30,049 nt of DNA, from assembly GCA_025997135.1 (NCBI GenBank), contig BNUE01000010.1, positions 1 to 30,049 on the forward strand. The letters run 5' to 3'. Positions 8,521 through 18,327 of this stretch are shown in pieces. Below the pieces are notes generated by a model that saw only the letters and a list, made by a program, of their open reading frames with translations, had not been told where the DNA came from and made no database searches. The position numbers and the translations under genes are program-made. Numbering within the stretch: the stretch's first letter is position 1; each line of letters starts with the position of its first letter. The DNA comes from a candidate division SR1 bacterium (GTDB lineage: Bacteria > Patescibacteriota > Gracilibacteria > Absconditabacterales > Absconditicoccaceae).

Positions 8521-9864
8521 ATGAAACTAAAAACTTCTACCAAAATTTCACTCAAATTTACACTCTTTACCTCAGCGATACTGATAGTTTTTTCTATTAT
8601 AGTCTGTTTACTTTTTTTCTCGACTCGGTATCACAAACAGCAACAAAGATTAGTGATGAATAGCGATTATTCACAGCCAGTAATGCTAGATTTTATCCGC
8701 ACGATAGCATTTGATGACTGAGATATGATGATCGTCCGCGAGATACATCCTCCGCAGCACACATCCCAGCCCGAGTGAAATATCGTTTTCAGATCTCAGG
8801 CTATGGATTCCAAGATACAGGAGATACCGAGCGATACTTTCACTGCTGAGGCTGGCTGGAGTAAATTCAGCTTTATATCTTTTATTTCTCATGATCGTGT
8901 CAAATTAGCCACTCAGGACAATAAATTTTATATTTGGCAGCGTGTAGATCGTACTATAAAACTGATAGATGTGACGTGATTTGCCTATGCTCAGGCTGAG
9001 TTGATGCAGTTGATACTGCTGGGATGACTAATCTTTATCCTGCTGGTATACCTGATTTCTCTCTATTTCGTCCAATCATCACTAAAAAATCTCAAAAAAC
9101 TTACTCATTATGTCCAGCATCTAAATTTCGAGAAGAAAAATGACCCATTGAAAATCCTATGACATCCAAATGATGAGATAAAGCTGATTACAGACGCATT
9201 TAATGGATCGCTTGAGAGAATTCAGGCTCACATCCAGTCGCTCAGAGATTTCACTGCAAATGCTTCTCACGAACTCAAGACTCCGCTGATGATGATGAGT
9301 ACAGAAGTAGATCTAGCCTTCAAGAAGCGTGATTACGAACCTAGACTCATCAATATCAAGTCAAATATCAAGAGGCTTTCATCTCTGCTTGACACACTTT
9401 CTCTCATCACTACCCTAGAAAATGGCAAGAAAATCGAGAAAAAACAGATATGAAATCTTGCCTATCTTACTCAAGAAACAATTGATGAAATTTCTGAAAA
9501 ATATGACAGGAAAATCCAGCTAACCATTGATCAAAATGTAAATATTCAGGCTCATCCAGAGCTATTTCAGATGATAATAAGAAATCTGATCGAAAACTCA
9601 TGTAAGTATGCTGGCGACGATGCACAGATTTCTGTCGCGATCAGTCAGTCTTCTCTATCTGTTATCGATACAGGCAGAGGAATACCAGATGATGTGCAAG
9701 ACAAGATCTTTGAGAGATTTTGGCAGTGAGAAAAGACAGAAGTATGAGAGCATAGTTTCGGACTATGACTTTACTTAGTCGAGAGGATTGTAAAGCTTCA
9801 CTGATGGAAAATCAGGTTAGAAAGTGAAATATGACAGGGTAGCAAATTCATTGTATTATTTTAA
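8521..9864 (+). CDS. Sensor histidine kinase
   Basis: This is a 447-residue two-pass membrane kinase. TM1 is at about residues 13-36 and TM2 at about 161-185. Between them lies an extracytoplasmic sensor of about 125 residues, and a short linker follows TM2. The H box FTANASHELKTPL carries the phospho-accepting His at about 250. The N box is MIIRNLIENSCKYAG, G1 is IDTGRGIPD, the F box is IFERFWQGEKTE and G2 is EHSFGLGLYLVERIV. TGA codons supply glycines in the catalytic domain, including the second of G2. It autophosphorylates on His and passes the phosphate to the regulator encoded 20 bases downstream. The sensed signal is not evident. An autoregulatory response-regulator box lies directly upstream. 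Confidence 0.92.
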
Positions 9865-9884
9865 TTCTTTTCTCATTATCACCT

Positions 9885-10547
9885 ATGAAAATCTTACTCA
9901 TTGAAGACAATCAGAAAATCGCTCAAAATATCAAAGATTATCTGGAAATTGAGCCTGAACGAGAGGTAGACACTGCATTTGATGGAGAGAAAGGTTTGAC
10001 GATGGCTGAAAGTCGTGAATATGATCTAGTTTTACTAGACCTGATGCTACCAAAGCTCGACTGAAAGACCTTTATTCAGACCATCAGAAAATCCAAAAGT
10101 TTCCCTATCATCGTCATCACTGCCAAATCTCAGATAGAGGATAAATTGGAGCTTTTCGAGATGGGTGCTGATGATTATCTGACCAAACCATTTGATCTGC
10201 AGGAGCTTTTAGCACGTTGCAGGGCTATCTTACGCAGATGAGTCGTGGGCAATCTATTCAATTATGAAGACATCATTATCAATTTAGACAAAAAAGAAGT
10301 AAAAAAAAACTGAGCAATTCTCCAGATTACCTTGAAAGAATTTCAGATTTTAGAGCTTCTGATCCAAAATCAGGGAGTCGCGGTATCTAGGACAGATATT
10401 TTGACTGAAATTCGAGGTGAGGACTCTATCTGGGAGACTGATGATAAATTAGATGTCTATATCTCTACTCTTCGCAGAAAGCTAGGTAAAAATCTGATAA
10501 TTACAGTCAAGTGATTTGGATATAGATTATGAGGGACGAGCGAGTAA
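9885..10547 (+). CDS. OmpR/PhoB-family response regulator
   Basis: The protein has 220 residues. The receiver domain (1 to about 115) shows acidic residues in [11 protein letters not shown], the phospho-accepting Asp at 52 ([13 protein letters not shown]), Thr in IIVITAKS, and Lys 101 in [15 protein letters not shown]. The C-terminal winged helix (about 125-220) has [42 protein letters not shown] and the wing TVKGFGYRL, typical of Trans_reg_C. It is the partner of the kinase just upstream (20-base gap, CATTATCACCT before the start). It probably binds the direct-repeat boxes at 8483-8499 and 11175-11191, which would make the operon self-activating and put the exported protein under its control; that target set is inferred. 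Confidence 0.93.
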
Positions 10548-10551
10548 AAAA

Positions 10552-10569
10552 ACCCAGTCTTCACTGGGT
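10552..10569. terminator. Bidirectional terminator between convergent genes
   Basis: ACCCAGT (10552-10558) pairs with ACTGGGT (10563-10569) around a 4-base loop. On the minus strand it is followed by seven U residues, so it ends the 10603-11121 transcript well. On the plus strand the U tract is poorer (CCCTTTATTCTTTTTA). Confidence 0.8.
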
Positions 10570-10602
10570 CCCTTTATTCTTTTTATTCTTCCATTTTCTC
10601 CA

Positions 10603-11121
10603 TTATTCAGTAGCTTGTGAGGTTTCAATATGTGTTATCATATCTTTTTTATATCAGTGTCTCATTATTTTATAGTCCTGACCGTCTTTCATTATTGCGA
10701 CCGTGAAGTCAATAGATTCTGTCCCATTTTCATCTAGTCTAACGGCTCTAAAATCTCTAATTCATTCACTAAATTCTATATGAACATCATCAAAACTAAT
10801 ACTTTCACCGCTTGAATACTCTGAATGATTTGATTTCTCTCATCTCATCATCGGAAATGTCCAATTTTCTAGATTTTTTAGCATTTTATCATACTGCTCT
10901 TGACTAATTTTGCCTTCAGCCAATTCTTGAGCCAGCTTTTCCTTGTGCTGAGCTTGAATTTCAGCCTTTTTTTCATCTGTTAATTCTGATACAATTGGAG
11001 TTGTGATTGTATTCCCTATATCATCACTAAAACTAGCTGAAGTAGTAGGTAATACTGAGTAAGCTAGCATTAAACCTGCACCAAACATTCCAAATCATAA
11101 TAAACTATGTTTTGTATACAT
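10603..11121 (-). CDS. Small exported protein under the two-component promoter
   Basis: The protein has 172 residues with an N-terminal hydrophobic signal (HSLLGFGMFGAGLMLAYSVL, likely cut after TSA). Residues about 55-90 (ELTDEKKAEIQAQHKEKLAQ..EGKISQEQYDKML) form a helical, charged segment resembling a SHOCT-like or Spy-like stress motif, but I do not claim a family. The C-terminal part is probably beta-rich. It is convergent with the regulator gene and shares its terminator. Its promoter carries the same two half-sites and spacing as the kinase operon, so it is a likely target of the adjacent two-component system, perhaps the envelope sensor or effector. The leader before ATG is about 30 bases and AT-rich (ACTTATTATT). 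Confidence 0.75.
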
Positions 11122-11159
11122 AATAATAAGTTATAAAATAAAAACTCATGAGTGCTATC

Positions 11160-11191
11160 ATTATACACATCAACCTTAAAATAAACTAAAA
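11160..11191 (-). promoter_or_regulatory. Response-regulator box and -10 of the exported-protein gene
   Basis: On the minus strand the half-sites TTTTAG (11191-11186) and TTTAAG (11180-11175) are 11 bp apart, followed after nine bases by TATAAT (11165-11160). Offset and gap to the -10 equal those at 8483-8514. One base differs in the distal half-site. The start of RNA would be near 11153. Confidence 0.65.
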
Positions 11192-11327
11192 TCTGATTTC
11201 ACAGTTTATTACTGGTTTTTTGCCAATTTACACAGAATATTTAGATATTTTTATTACTGTCCAAGTAAAAAATCACAAACACATCCTTTCCATCAAAAAA
11301 AGTGTGTATTCGATGGTGGCAATCAAA

Positions 11328-11352
11328 GTAGGGACAGGGCTTGTACCTGTCC
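11328..11352. repeat. Dispersed repeat A, short copy; hairpin
   Basis: GGACAGG (11332-11338) pairs with CCTGTCC (11346-11352) around a 7-base loop. It lies 8 bases past the stop of the minus-strand membrane gene and may help end that transcript, although no long U tract follows. The wider spacer 11192-11327 shows no gene. Confidence 0.5.
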
Positions 11353-11359
11353 GATAACT

Positions 11360-13330
11360 TTATTTGAAATTCTGCCTAGAATTAAATTCTGGGAGAGTTT
11401 TTGGAGCATTTCAGCCACCGAAAATATTTCGCAATAATATTGCATTATTTGTTGGATCTTTTTTGATGAAATTAGTTAGTGATCTATTGTCTTTTCATTG
11501 TTCTTCTCGTTTTTGTTTTAAATTTTTAAGCTGTGGATCAGTTATTTTACTTATCTGAGTTGCATCCATTGAATTTATCCATTCTACGAATAGATTCTGC
11601 CGGTATGGATCATGTAGGAAGTATTTACCAGAGATTTTAGCATTATTAGTTGCTTTAATAAATTCTATATCTTTAATCTGCCCCGTATAATCTTTACTTG
11701 TAATACTTGTGTTTAGAGCTGTCTTTAGTGTGTTTTTTTCTGATTGGAGTAATTTTGTATCTGGAGTTCACATAAATGCATTGATCATAGCTTCACTCTC
11801 ATCCATCAGATTGGCAGTTAAGTATTCAGGACTCAATCTCTGTCATATTTTATCAGTAGCCTTGGATAGTAGGTCGAGAGACGCTGGACCTTTACCTCAC
11901 AGTGGCACGATAGGCAGCCTCTTGAGATAAGTTTCAGCAGCTGATCGTCCCTTGGATGTGAACTTATCGATTAGATTATTTTTGCCTCAGATACTGCTGG
12001 TCACAGCCAGTTTTATGACAAAAAACATCCCAATCATTGTAATAATCATCAGGAAAACATCTCCGAATGTTTTGGCACTATTTCTCAGAGTAAATGATAG
12101 ATTTTTGCTATCAAAAGTAGAGTTATAAATCTTATCATTGCTGGAGTTTTTAGTATTGACGATAGAAGTTTTGACTGTAATATCTCTGTCAAATGGGATT
12201 ATAGCCGTAGCTCCTCTCTGAATTACTGACTGCATCAGAGTCGAAAATATGAGAATCGCTGAAATAGCCAGAGTCATAACCACAGGCTTAAAAATCAGAG
12301 ATAAAATGCTGTTTATGCTGAGTCAGTGATTCTCCAGCGTGGAGTATAATTCTTTCGATAATGATAGATCAGCCTCTTTTCCTATTTTCTGAAAACAAAA
12401 GAGCAAAATAATGATAGGTGAACATACGATAAAAACCCACAGATATACGATCCTCATAAATGCAACCACGCATAGAAAAATCATCATCAGTGCATATAGT
12501 GCGATACCTCCAGCATCCATTAGTAAGAATAGTAGCATAGATGTTGGCTTAGCTGTATTGTCTAGAGCGTGCTGATTATATGACTGGAATATACTGACAC
12601 CCATATAGATTAGTGGTCAGGCTAGAGAATCGCCATTTGGCATCCAAGTATCCACAGCCTGATCTTTTGATAGCACTTCAGCTGTAGCCTCCTGAGCTTT
12701 AGTTCGGAAATTAAAATTGGTTTTATCGCTTGTATTTTTGTCTGCGAAGTTTACGCGATAGATCTGATTGTACGCTGCTTCTCAGTTTTTTTCAGGATCT
12801 CTGAGTATATCTGCGAAGTTGTCAGGTAGAGTATTAGATGTCGATATAAACTGTGAAGGCATAGCTCAGACGGCTGAAATCATAATAGTAGAGAGATCCA
12901 CAACTGCAAAAGTAACAAATCGGCTCGCCTGGATAGCAATTCCCGCTACCAATAATTTTAGTAGCAAGTCTTTAACTTTTGGCACTATATCTCAGCCTTT
13001 AGATACTAGATTTTTGGCTATATAAGCGACAAATAGAAACGCAAGTAGGAAATTCGCGATATTTTTCATAACATTTCGACAGTTCCACAGATATCCATCG
13101 ATACCAAGCACTGCCCCATTTACCATCTGATTAGTGAGGAAGTTTCCTGCTAAATGTGCTGGCACTACCCAGATTCGAGACAGAATTCCAAAAAAGAATT
13201 TTAGCAACTGTACGGTTGTATTTATCTCTTGATTAGCTGGAGTCGCATCCTGAGCAAAAGTACATCAAAACCCTACTATCGCGATGATAGCTATTATGAT
13301 TATGGGCTTAAATCTACTGTTTTTGATCAT
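11360..13330 (-). CDS. Polytopic membrane protein, paralogue of the upstream neighbour (VirB6/TrbL-like?)
   Basis: The protein has 656 residues with a signal sequence (FKPIIIIAIIAIVGFGC..FAQ) and about six further hydrophobic segments between residues 50 and 480, followed by a soluble, charged C-terminal part of about 170 residues. It shares two blocks with the protein encoded at 13383-15731: KNIANFLLAFLF near residue 90 followed by AGIAIQASRF, and ETYLKRLPIVPLGG near residue 490. The topology and the gene cluster resemble the VirB6/TrbL-like inner-membrane channel proteins of type IV secretion-like machines in CPR genomes, but no decisive motif was seen and no VirB4-type ATPase lies in the window. 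The gene starts 53 bases after the stop of its paralogue, so they are probably cotranscribed. The start follows TTTTAAATAATAA. Confidence 0.6.
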
Positions 13331-13382
13331 TTATTATTTAAAAGTTGTAAAAAAAGATTTAAAAAGCTGATTATTCTTTAGT

Positions 13383-15731
13383 TTAGTTTACAGGTTTTTC
13401 TACCAGTGCCGCTCTATCTCAGTCCACGATATATGTTTTATTATCTATAGTTCGTGTATCTATATTAGGCTTAAAGTCTGACTCTAATGATCAGGTTCAT
13501 CCTGCTGCTAGATATTTCGCTAAAATAGCTTCCGTTTTTATTTTATCTGTTTCTTTTAGAGCCTGAGATTTGAGTGTTTTTAGATATTCAGCTTTTATTC
13601 TGTCATTGATGAGTTTTTGATCGCCTGTCGGTGGTGGCGTAATCTTATTATTTGCCTCTACTGTCTTTTCGAATGCCTGCATAAATGATGTATCGTTTTT
13701 TGTATCCAGATGAGAGATGACATCTGATGTCTCGAAAGCTTTACCATTTATTTCTACTTTTTGATTTTTTCAGACACTATTTATTATATTTTGATATTCT
13801 GCCTCACCAAAGGTCATCCTAGATAGGGCTTTCTGGTTTATATTTTCTACCTGAGCTTTTCAGCTTTTTATCTCATTTTCGAATAAATTTTCAAATATTG
13901 AACCTTCAGCGTTTGAGTACATCATTGCTTGAGTTTTCTGATTTATATCATCTCATATTCTGCTGGGAATGGTCATCGCCGCCTCAATTCAGACACTACC
14001 TCATCATCATGGTAGTGGAACGATAGGAATTCTCTTGAGATAGCTTTCTGTAGCTGATTGCATTCGTCATCATATAGATTTTCAGACAGCTGACATTTTT
14101 ATCGCCCAGAAAAGTATAGCCCACACGACAGCTATTCACATCAGTGAGACAATGAGTTTTCAGAAGTTGATACTTCAGTCTTTGATAGTTATCTGGATTA
14201 TATCTGAGAAGTTGATTCCTGTCATCTCAGAGAATGGATTAGAAGTTTTATTTAATTCCATAATGAGAGATACAAACACAGTAGATAGACTCACTGCGAA
14301 TGTGACGAATACAGGAGTCAATAACAGCATTATCACCTCTTTTAGTGAAAAATAATTTTTGATAACATCTATTTTGATCTTTTCGATATAATCAAATACC
14401 AGCAGCACAACCCAGATAGGACTCATCGCCAGTATGACTCGCAGTATCAGTATCCTGACTATCAGTACCACTGCCAGTGCCACGATCGGGATCACTAATG
14501 CGATACGATACAGTAGACTCACTGAGGTATTTAGTAGATTTACGAATGTATCACTTGAATTATTTGGATCGATATTTAGAGAGAGTCAGTCAGCCCAGAG
14601 TAGCGAGCCATACATTGACGTCATAGCTCAGACATAAGAACCTTCCTTTAATATCTCTGAGAGATAAAATCCTGACGCTTCACCTGCATCTTTCATTCGC
14701 TGATTATTTATATCTCTACCTATATTTCAGCCTCAAGCTGTATCTTTCTCTAAATTTGACACTTGTGATACAATATCTGTAATCAAGATTATCTGTCCAG
14801 CAGATTTGGCTGTAGCGAGTGCGTCTCATGAGAGTCCTTCTTGTCGTTTTAATAACGTGTTTTTATAGTCTTGCTGATTTTTTGCATTAGTTGCATCATC
14901 TCATCATATACTAGCTACTCTGGATGATGTTGTAAATCGATATATCTCTCATCAGTTATGACACATATTAGTCTCTGTCAGATATCGCTTATCATCGTAT
15001 GAAGACTGATATAATGCAATCTCTCTATCAGCTACGTAAATCTCAGGTTGTGAAGATGATCATCTGCGTATCGTGCTACATGGCGAGATTTTCTTAGTCC
15101 TAGAGTGCAGGATAGTAAAATCTTTTTCCTGATTCTGCTGGAGGTCTATGATGACTTCTTGCTTGAAGACCACTATATTTAGTTTACTGTCAGATCCATT
15201 TTGCATTTGAGATAGAGACGTGATAGGCAACCCTCATATTCCGTATGTAGCGATAGTCGATATATCTATAGCAGCCAGAGATACAAATCGGCTCGCCTGT
15301 ATCAGTACACCAGCTATCAGTACTTTTTTTAGTAATTTTATAATTTCCGACTGTATTTTCCCTCACTTGAGCAGTAGACCGATGTTGTATATAAATAGAA
15401 ATGCCAGTAGAAAATTCGCAATATTTTTTGTGAGATTTCGTAGGTTCCATAGAGCGACATCAAATCAAAAAACCTCTCACATTATCAGAGAGTTGTCCAT
15501 AGCCCAGCCAGCCACCATAAGTGCGGGTCGCAAGATGACATTCGACAGTCTAATCACAGCATCTTCTAGTCCTCTTACTTTTTCAAATTCATCTTGTATA
15601 GTAGTCTTATCATCTGCTGCATATACTTCCTGATGACCTACCAAATTGCCTCCGATCAGTAAATTTCACATCAGACATAAAAATCAGATTATTATTCATT
15701 TTTTGAGTAATTTTGCTATTTTGCTAGTCAT
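13383..15731 (-). CDS. Large polytopic membrane protein, paralogue of the downstream neighbour
   Basis: The protein has 782 residues. The signal peptide ends at VYA-AD (about residue 40). Residues about 90-155 carry the block shared with the next gene (LWNLRNLTKNIANFLLAFLF, then AGVLIQASRFVSLAAIDISTI). Residues about 175-370 form a loop with three Cys that the paralogue lacks. A second membrane cluster lies at about 400-520 (IALVIPIVALAVVLIVRILI, VIMLLLTPVFVTFAVSLSTV). The second shared block ESYLKRIPIVPL is followed by GGGG, three of whose codons are TGA. The tail of about 180 residues is soluble. It may be part of an envelope channel or secretion-like complex with its neighbours. Its own promoter lies at 15800-15828. 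Confidence 0.6.
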
Positions 15732-15775
15732 AGACTGATAAATTTCAATATAAAAGTTAATTTAATCCACTGGTC

Positions 15776-15796
15776 ATTGCGGGCTTGACTCGCAAT
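15776..15796 (-). other. 5'-end hairpin of the membrane-gene transcript
   Basis: ATTGCG and CGCAAT (15776-15781 and 15791-15796) form a 6-bp stem with a 9-base loop. It begins at or within a few bases of the expected RNA start, a position where hairpins often protect mRNA ends. Confidence 0.4.
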
Positions 15797-15799
15797 CTA

Positions 15800-15828
15800 A
15801 TTATATCCAAAAAAATCTTTATCTTCAA
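15800..15828 (-). promoter_or_regulatory. Promoter of the 15731-11360 transcript (TTGAAG-17-TATAAT)
   Basis: Minus-strand TTGAAG is at 15828-15823 and TATAAT at 15805-15800, with a 17-bp spacer. It starts right after the terminator of the upstream gene, so the two paralogues have their own transcript. Confidence 0.6.
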
Positions 15829-15850
15829 AAAAAAGGAGCATTTCTGCCCC
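15827..15850 (-). terminator. Rho-independent terminator of the 428-aa membrane-protein gene
   Basis: On the minus strand GGGGCA (15850-15845) pairs with TGCTCC (15840-15835) around the stable tetraloop GAAA and is followed by eight U residues (15834-15827). It is 34 bases past the stop of the gene at 15885-17171. Confidence 0.85.
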
Positions 15851-15884
15851 TGAAAACAACCATTTTTGTGTTTTTGATATGTAA

Positions 15885-17171
15885 TTATAGTTTATCTGCT
15901 GTAAGCAAAGCTCATTTCGTACAGTTGCCTGTCTCTCATAATTCACTAGCTTTATTTCGATATGCTGCCTTTACATCAGTATAAGATCAGACTTTTCGAC
16001 CTGCTAACAGTCATTTGAATACCATATATGTTTCACAAGAGATTTGCTGATTTAGGTTTGAGTTTTTACCTATCATACGTTTTTCGTATGCTGTCTGGGC
16101 ATATTTGTAGTCTGGACTAGCAGATTTGATATAGTCAAATGAAGTCGAAGTCTTAGTAGAAAGGGAGACTTTCTGGCTATCGAACAAGTATTTCAGCGAC
16201 TCAATCATACTCACAGGAGCGGTACCAGTCGGTTTATTTGATGTTGTGTCTGTATTTGATGATCCAGATATGGTAGTTCCTGGCTTAGTTATGATAGGAT
16301 CTGGCTCTGTAGTTGTTCCCGTATTTCATCCAATATTCCCAGTTTCACTTGTTTCCGTCTCGTTTGGCTTCATACTTCCAGATGTATTATCTCAGCTGAG
16401 AACTGTAGTCGTATCTATCACTTTACCCGTTCATTCATATACATATCCACTGTCCAAATCTCCTGAAATATCCGTATCTAATGGGTCTATAATATTACCT
16501 GTCTGTACATATCCAGAATTTCAGCTTCCTGTCCAGAAATTAGGCACATCCACTGATGTCAGATAATTAAACTGATATAGTAATCCATATCCGAGCGAAG
16601 CTATCATAATCAGGTAATATATCCGTGCTGATCAGAGTTTTTTGACTGATGAGAAACCCCTTATATCTAGGATTTTGCCTATGACCACATAGAGAAGGAA
16701 GCCGATAATGCCAGACACCAATGGACTCCAGAAAGTAATGATTTCTCCGACGATAAACATCAGTATCAGAGCCACAATCAGTGATATGATTAGGACTACC
16801 CATTGTCCAGTTTTTCTGATTTTGACTCTCTTGGTAGTAGTTGGGCGGACAATTTCTTCTCTCTGCTCATGATAAGTTTTGTGTTCATACACTGCTCCAG
16901 AGGCAGGGCGTGAAGGTGTTGCCTGGTCAGATGGTGCTGATATAGACGATGCACTTGTATTAGTCGACTGGATTGGTTTCGCAATTTTTGGGGCAGAAGC
17001 TGAAGCTTTGGGAGATGATACGTTATATCCCACCAGCATCAATAAGAAAAAAGCTATCTCAATACCGCCTCATACCTTGAAAAATATAGTATTTCACGTC
17101 AATAATCCCAAAAGTATAGCTCATAAGATGATAAATATCCCGCAGCCCAATAAAAAAGTGCTTTTTGTCAT
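15885..17171 (-). CDS. Membrane protein with Thr/Ser/Gly-rich linker and small C-terminal domain
   Basis: The protein has 428 residues. Two N-terminal hydrophobic segments (about 5-28 and 35-52) are followed by a Ser/Ala/Pro linker, a basic stretch (RPTTTKRVKIRKTG) and three more hydrophobic segments between about 118 and 200. Residues about 205-310 form a low-complexity Thr/Ser/Gly linker. The last 110 residues look folded, with two Cys (NQQISCETYMVFKGLL and ETGNCTKGALL). No known family was recognised. The ATG at 17171 is the first after an in-frame TAA and follows CTTATAATATTCA. It is expressed alone, from the promoter at 17387-17414 to the terminator at 15827-15850. Position and topology suggest that it works with the two paralogous membrane proteins downstream. 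Confidence 0.65.
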
Positions 17172-17300
17172 TGAATATTATAAGAAAAAAGGTAAAAAAA
17201 GCTGACACCTTACCACTCATGAGTCTACAAAATCTCAGATGAAATACAAGACAAAGTTCGACATATCTCCACATAATCATTCAAACCCCTAATTAAAATG

Positions 17301-17370
17301 GGGTTCGGGGGCGGATCCTTCGCCTCGTCCCGTACAAAGCTACTGGAAGCCTGCCGAGTGTTGTCTCTAA
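17301..17370 (+). repeat. Dispersed repeat B, copy 2
   Basis: GGGGTTCGGGGG, CGCCTC, GGAAGCCTGCCGAG and GTCTCTAA follow the same order as at 8354-8468. It sits in the leader of the minus-strand gene that starts at 17171, so it would be transcribed as part of that mRNA. CCCC (17286-17289, plus strand) and GGGG (17300-17303) flank a short AT loop next to it. Confidence 0.5.
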
Positions 17371-17386
17371 ATGTATGCATCTTTCT

Positions 17387-17414
17387 ATTATACTCAAAAT
17401 TTTACAAAAGTCAA
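17387..17414 (-). promoter_or_regulatory. Promoter of the 428-aa membrane-protein gene (TTGACT-16-TATAAT)
   Basis: Minus-strand TTGACT is at 17414-17409 and TATAAT at 17392-17387, with a 16-bp spacer ending in GAG. The leader to ATG 17171 would be about 210 bases and includes repeat B. Confidence 0.75.
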
Positions 17415-17423
17415 TAGCAACTG

Positions 17424-17894
17424 ATGCCAAAAAATTATTATCTCACTCCCAAACTCATAAAAGAGGCGAAAGATTATTTTCTTCAGAAATGAAGGAGTGA
17501 TTTTCTCCAAAAGAGAGATGATAGTTTATGCTGACGTTATCTAGTATCCCGCGAGATGGAGAGATTATGATATGTAGATTTTATACCTGAGGACTGAGTT
17601 TTTCAGTGCTGAAAATACTATTTTTCATCTAGCCATTCAGATGATTTGATACTCATAATTATCGATACCAAAAAATGTGCCATAGACTGCGAAAAAATCC
17701 AGTCCAAGCCTATTGAGTTTTACCAAACCCGAGTCAGCAAAGAATGCCTCATAAAATTTCTGGATTTAAAATTAGACCGACACGAAAAAATGACAGTTTC
17801 TCTAGGTGAAGACATGGCTAATGTGAGTTATAAGTGACTAAACTACAAAGTTAAAATTTGGGAGAAAGATGGATTTGTTTTGGGGATAATTTAG
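17424..17894 (+). CDS. 4'-phosphopantetheinyl transferase-like protein (short)
   Basis: The protein has 156 residues. The layout matches the Sfp/AcpS superfamily: YYFSSSHSDDLILIIID (relative of the F-x-x-SHS block), KKCAIDCEKI (relative of GIDIE, with Ala for Gly), RVSKECLIKFLDL (relative of the W-x-x-KE-x-x-x-K helix), then a C-terminal KGLNYKVKIWEKDGFVLGI strand pair. If active it would move phosphopantetheine from CoA to a carrier-protein serine. It is shorter than Sfp and has Val for Trp before SKE, so the substrate is uncertain. The N-terminal 65 residues hold several TGA glycines. The -35 of the divergent promoter at 17414 lies only 10 bases before the start, and no Shine-Dalgarno is seen. 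The family call is made by eye. Confidence 0.5.
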
Positions 17895-17926
17895 TAGGGA
17901 CACAGTAAAAAAACTAGTAAAGTAAA

Positions 17927-17945
17927 ACCCGCAAATACTGCGGGT
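17927..17945. terminator. Terminator between convergent genes
   Basis: ACCCGCA (17927-17933) pairs with TGCGGGT (17939-17945), loop AATAC. The stem is flanked by AAAA on the left and CTGACCTTTT on the right, so it can serve both the PPTase-like gene and the coiled-coil gene. Confidence 0.75.
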
Positions 17946-17953
17946 CTGACCTT

Positions 17954-18190
17954 TTAATAAAATTCATTTATTATTTGTTCTTCCAACTCTTCACCTAATT
18001 TTGTCAACTCTTTTCTTTTTTTGATAGATGTTTTAACTATTCTGTTTCTATATTTTATTAATTCTACCACCCTTTTGTCCAATTTTTCCAACTTTTTGTC
18101 TAATAGTTCAAACTCTTTCCGAGTTTTTTTTACTTTACGCTCTAGTGGACTTTGTTTTAATAGAAATAGGAGATTTAAAATCTTTTTCAT
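17954..18190 (-). CDS. Small Lys/Glu-rich coiled-coil protein
   Basis: The protein has 78 residues from ATG 18190: MKKILNLLFLLKQSPLERK followed by a heptad-like helix rich in Lys, Glu and Leu (FELLDKKLEKLDKRVVELI .. RKELTKLGEELEEQIINEF). No family was recognised. AAAGGTGA lies 4-5 bases before this ATG, the only good Shine-Dalgarno-like site I noticed in the window, and decides against the in-frame ATG 18 codons upstream. The promoter at 18234-18261 gives a leader of about 40 bases. The gene has no TGA codon and is AT-rich. Confidence 0.6.
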   Translation of the reverse strand: MKKILNLLFLLKQSPLERKVKKTRKEFELLDKKLEKLDKRVVELIKYRNRIVKTSIKKRKELTKLGEELEEQIINEFY

Positions 18191-18233
18191 GTTTTCACCT
18201 TTTTTGTTATATTGTTTAATATAGATGATTTTC

Positions 18234-18261
18234 ATCATACTCATTTTTTAGCAAAAGTCAA
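18234..18261 (-). promoter_or_regulatory. Promoter of the coiled-coil gene (TTGACT-16-TATGAT)
   Basis: Minus-strand TTGACT is at 18261-18256 and TATGAT at 18239-18234, with a 16-bp spacer ending in GAG. It belongs to the same promoter family as 17387 and 21248. Confidence 0.7.
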
Positions 18262-18327
18262 GAGCAAATTATGCCATATTCCTCTAAATTCAACTCGAAA
18301 TAATTCTTTTTTCATTTGCATAAAATC

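Noticed and set aside
15190..15633. Long frames on both strands opposite or beside the 782-aa gene
   Set aside because: They are shadows of a continuous code-25 gene with signal peptide and membrane segments.
17059..17280. 73-codon minus-strand frame overlapping the start of the 428-aa gene
   Set aside because: It runs into another frame of a better-supported gene and has no motif or start-site signal; its first 35 codons cannot be fully excluded as a leader peptide.
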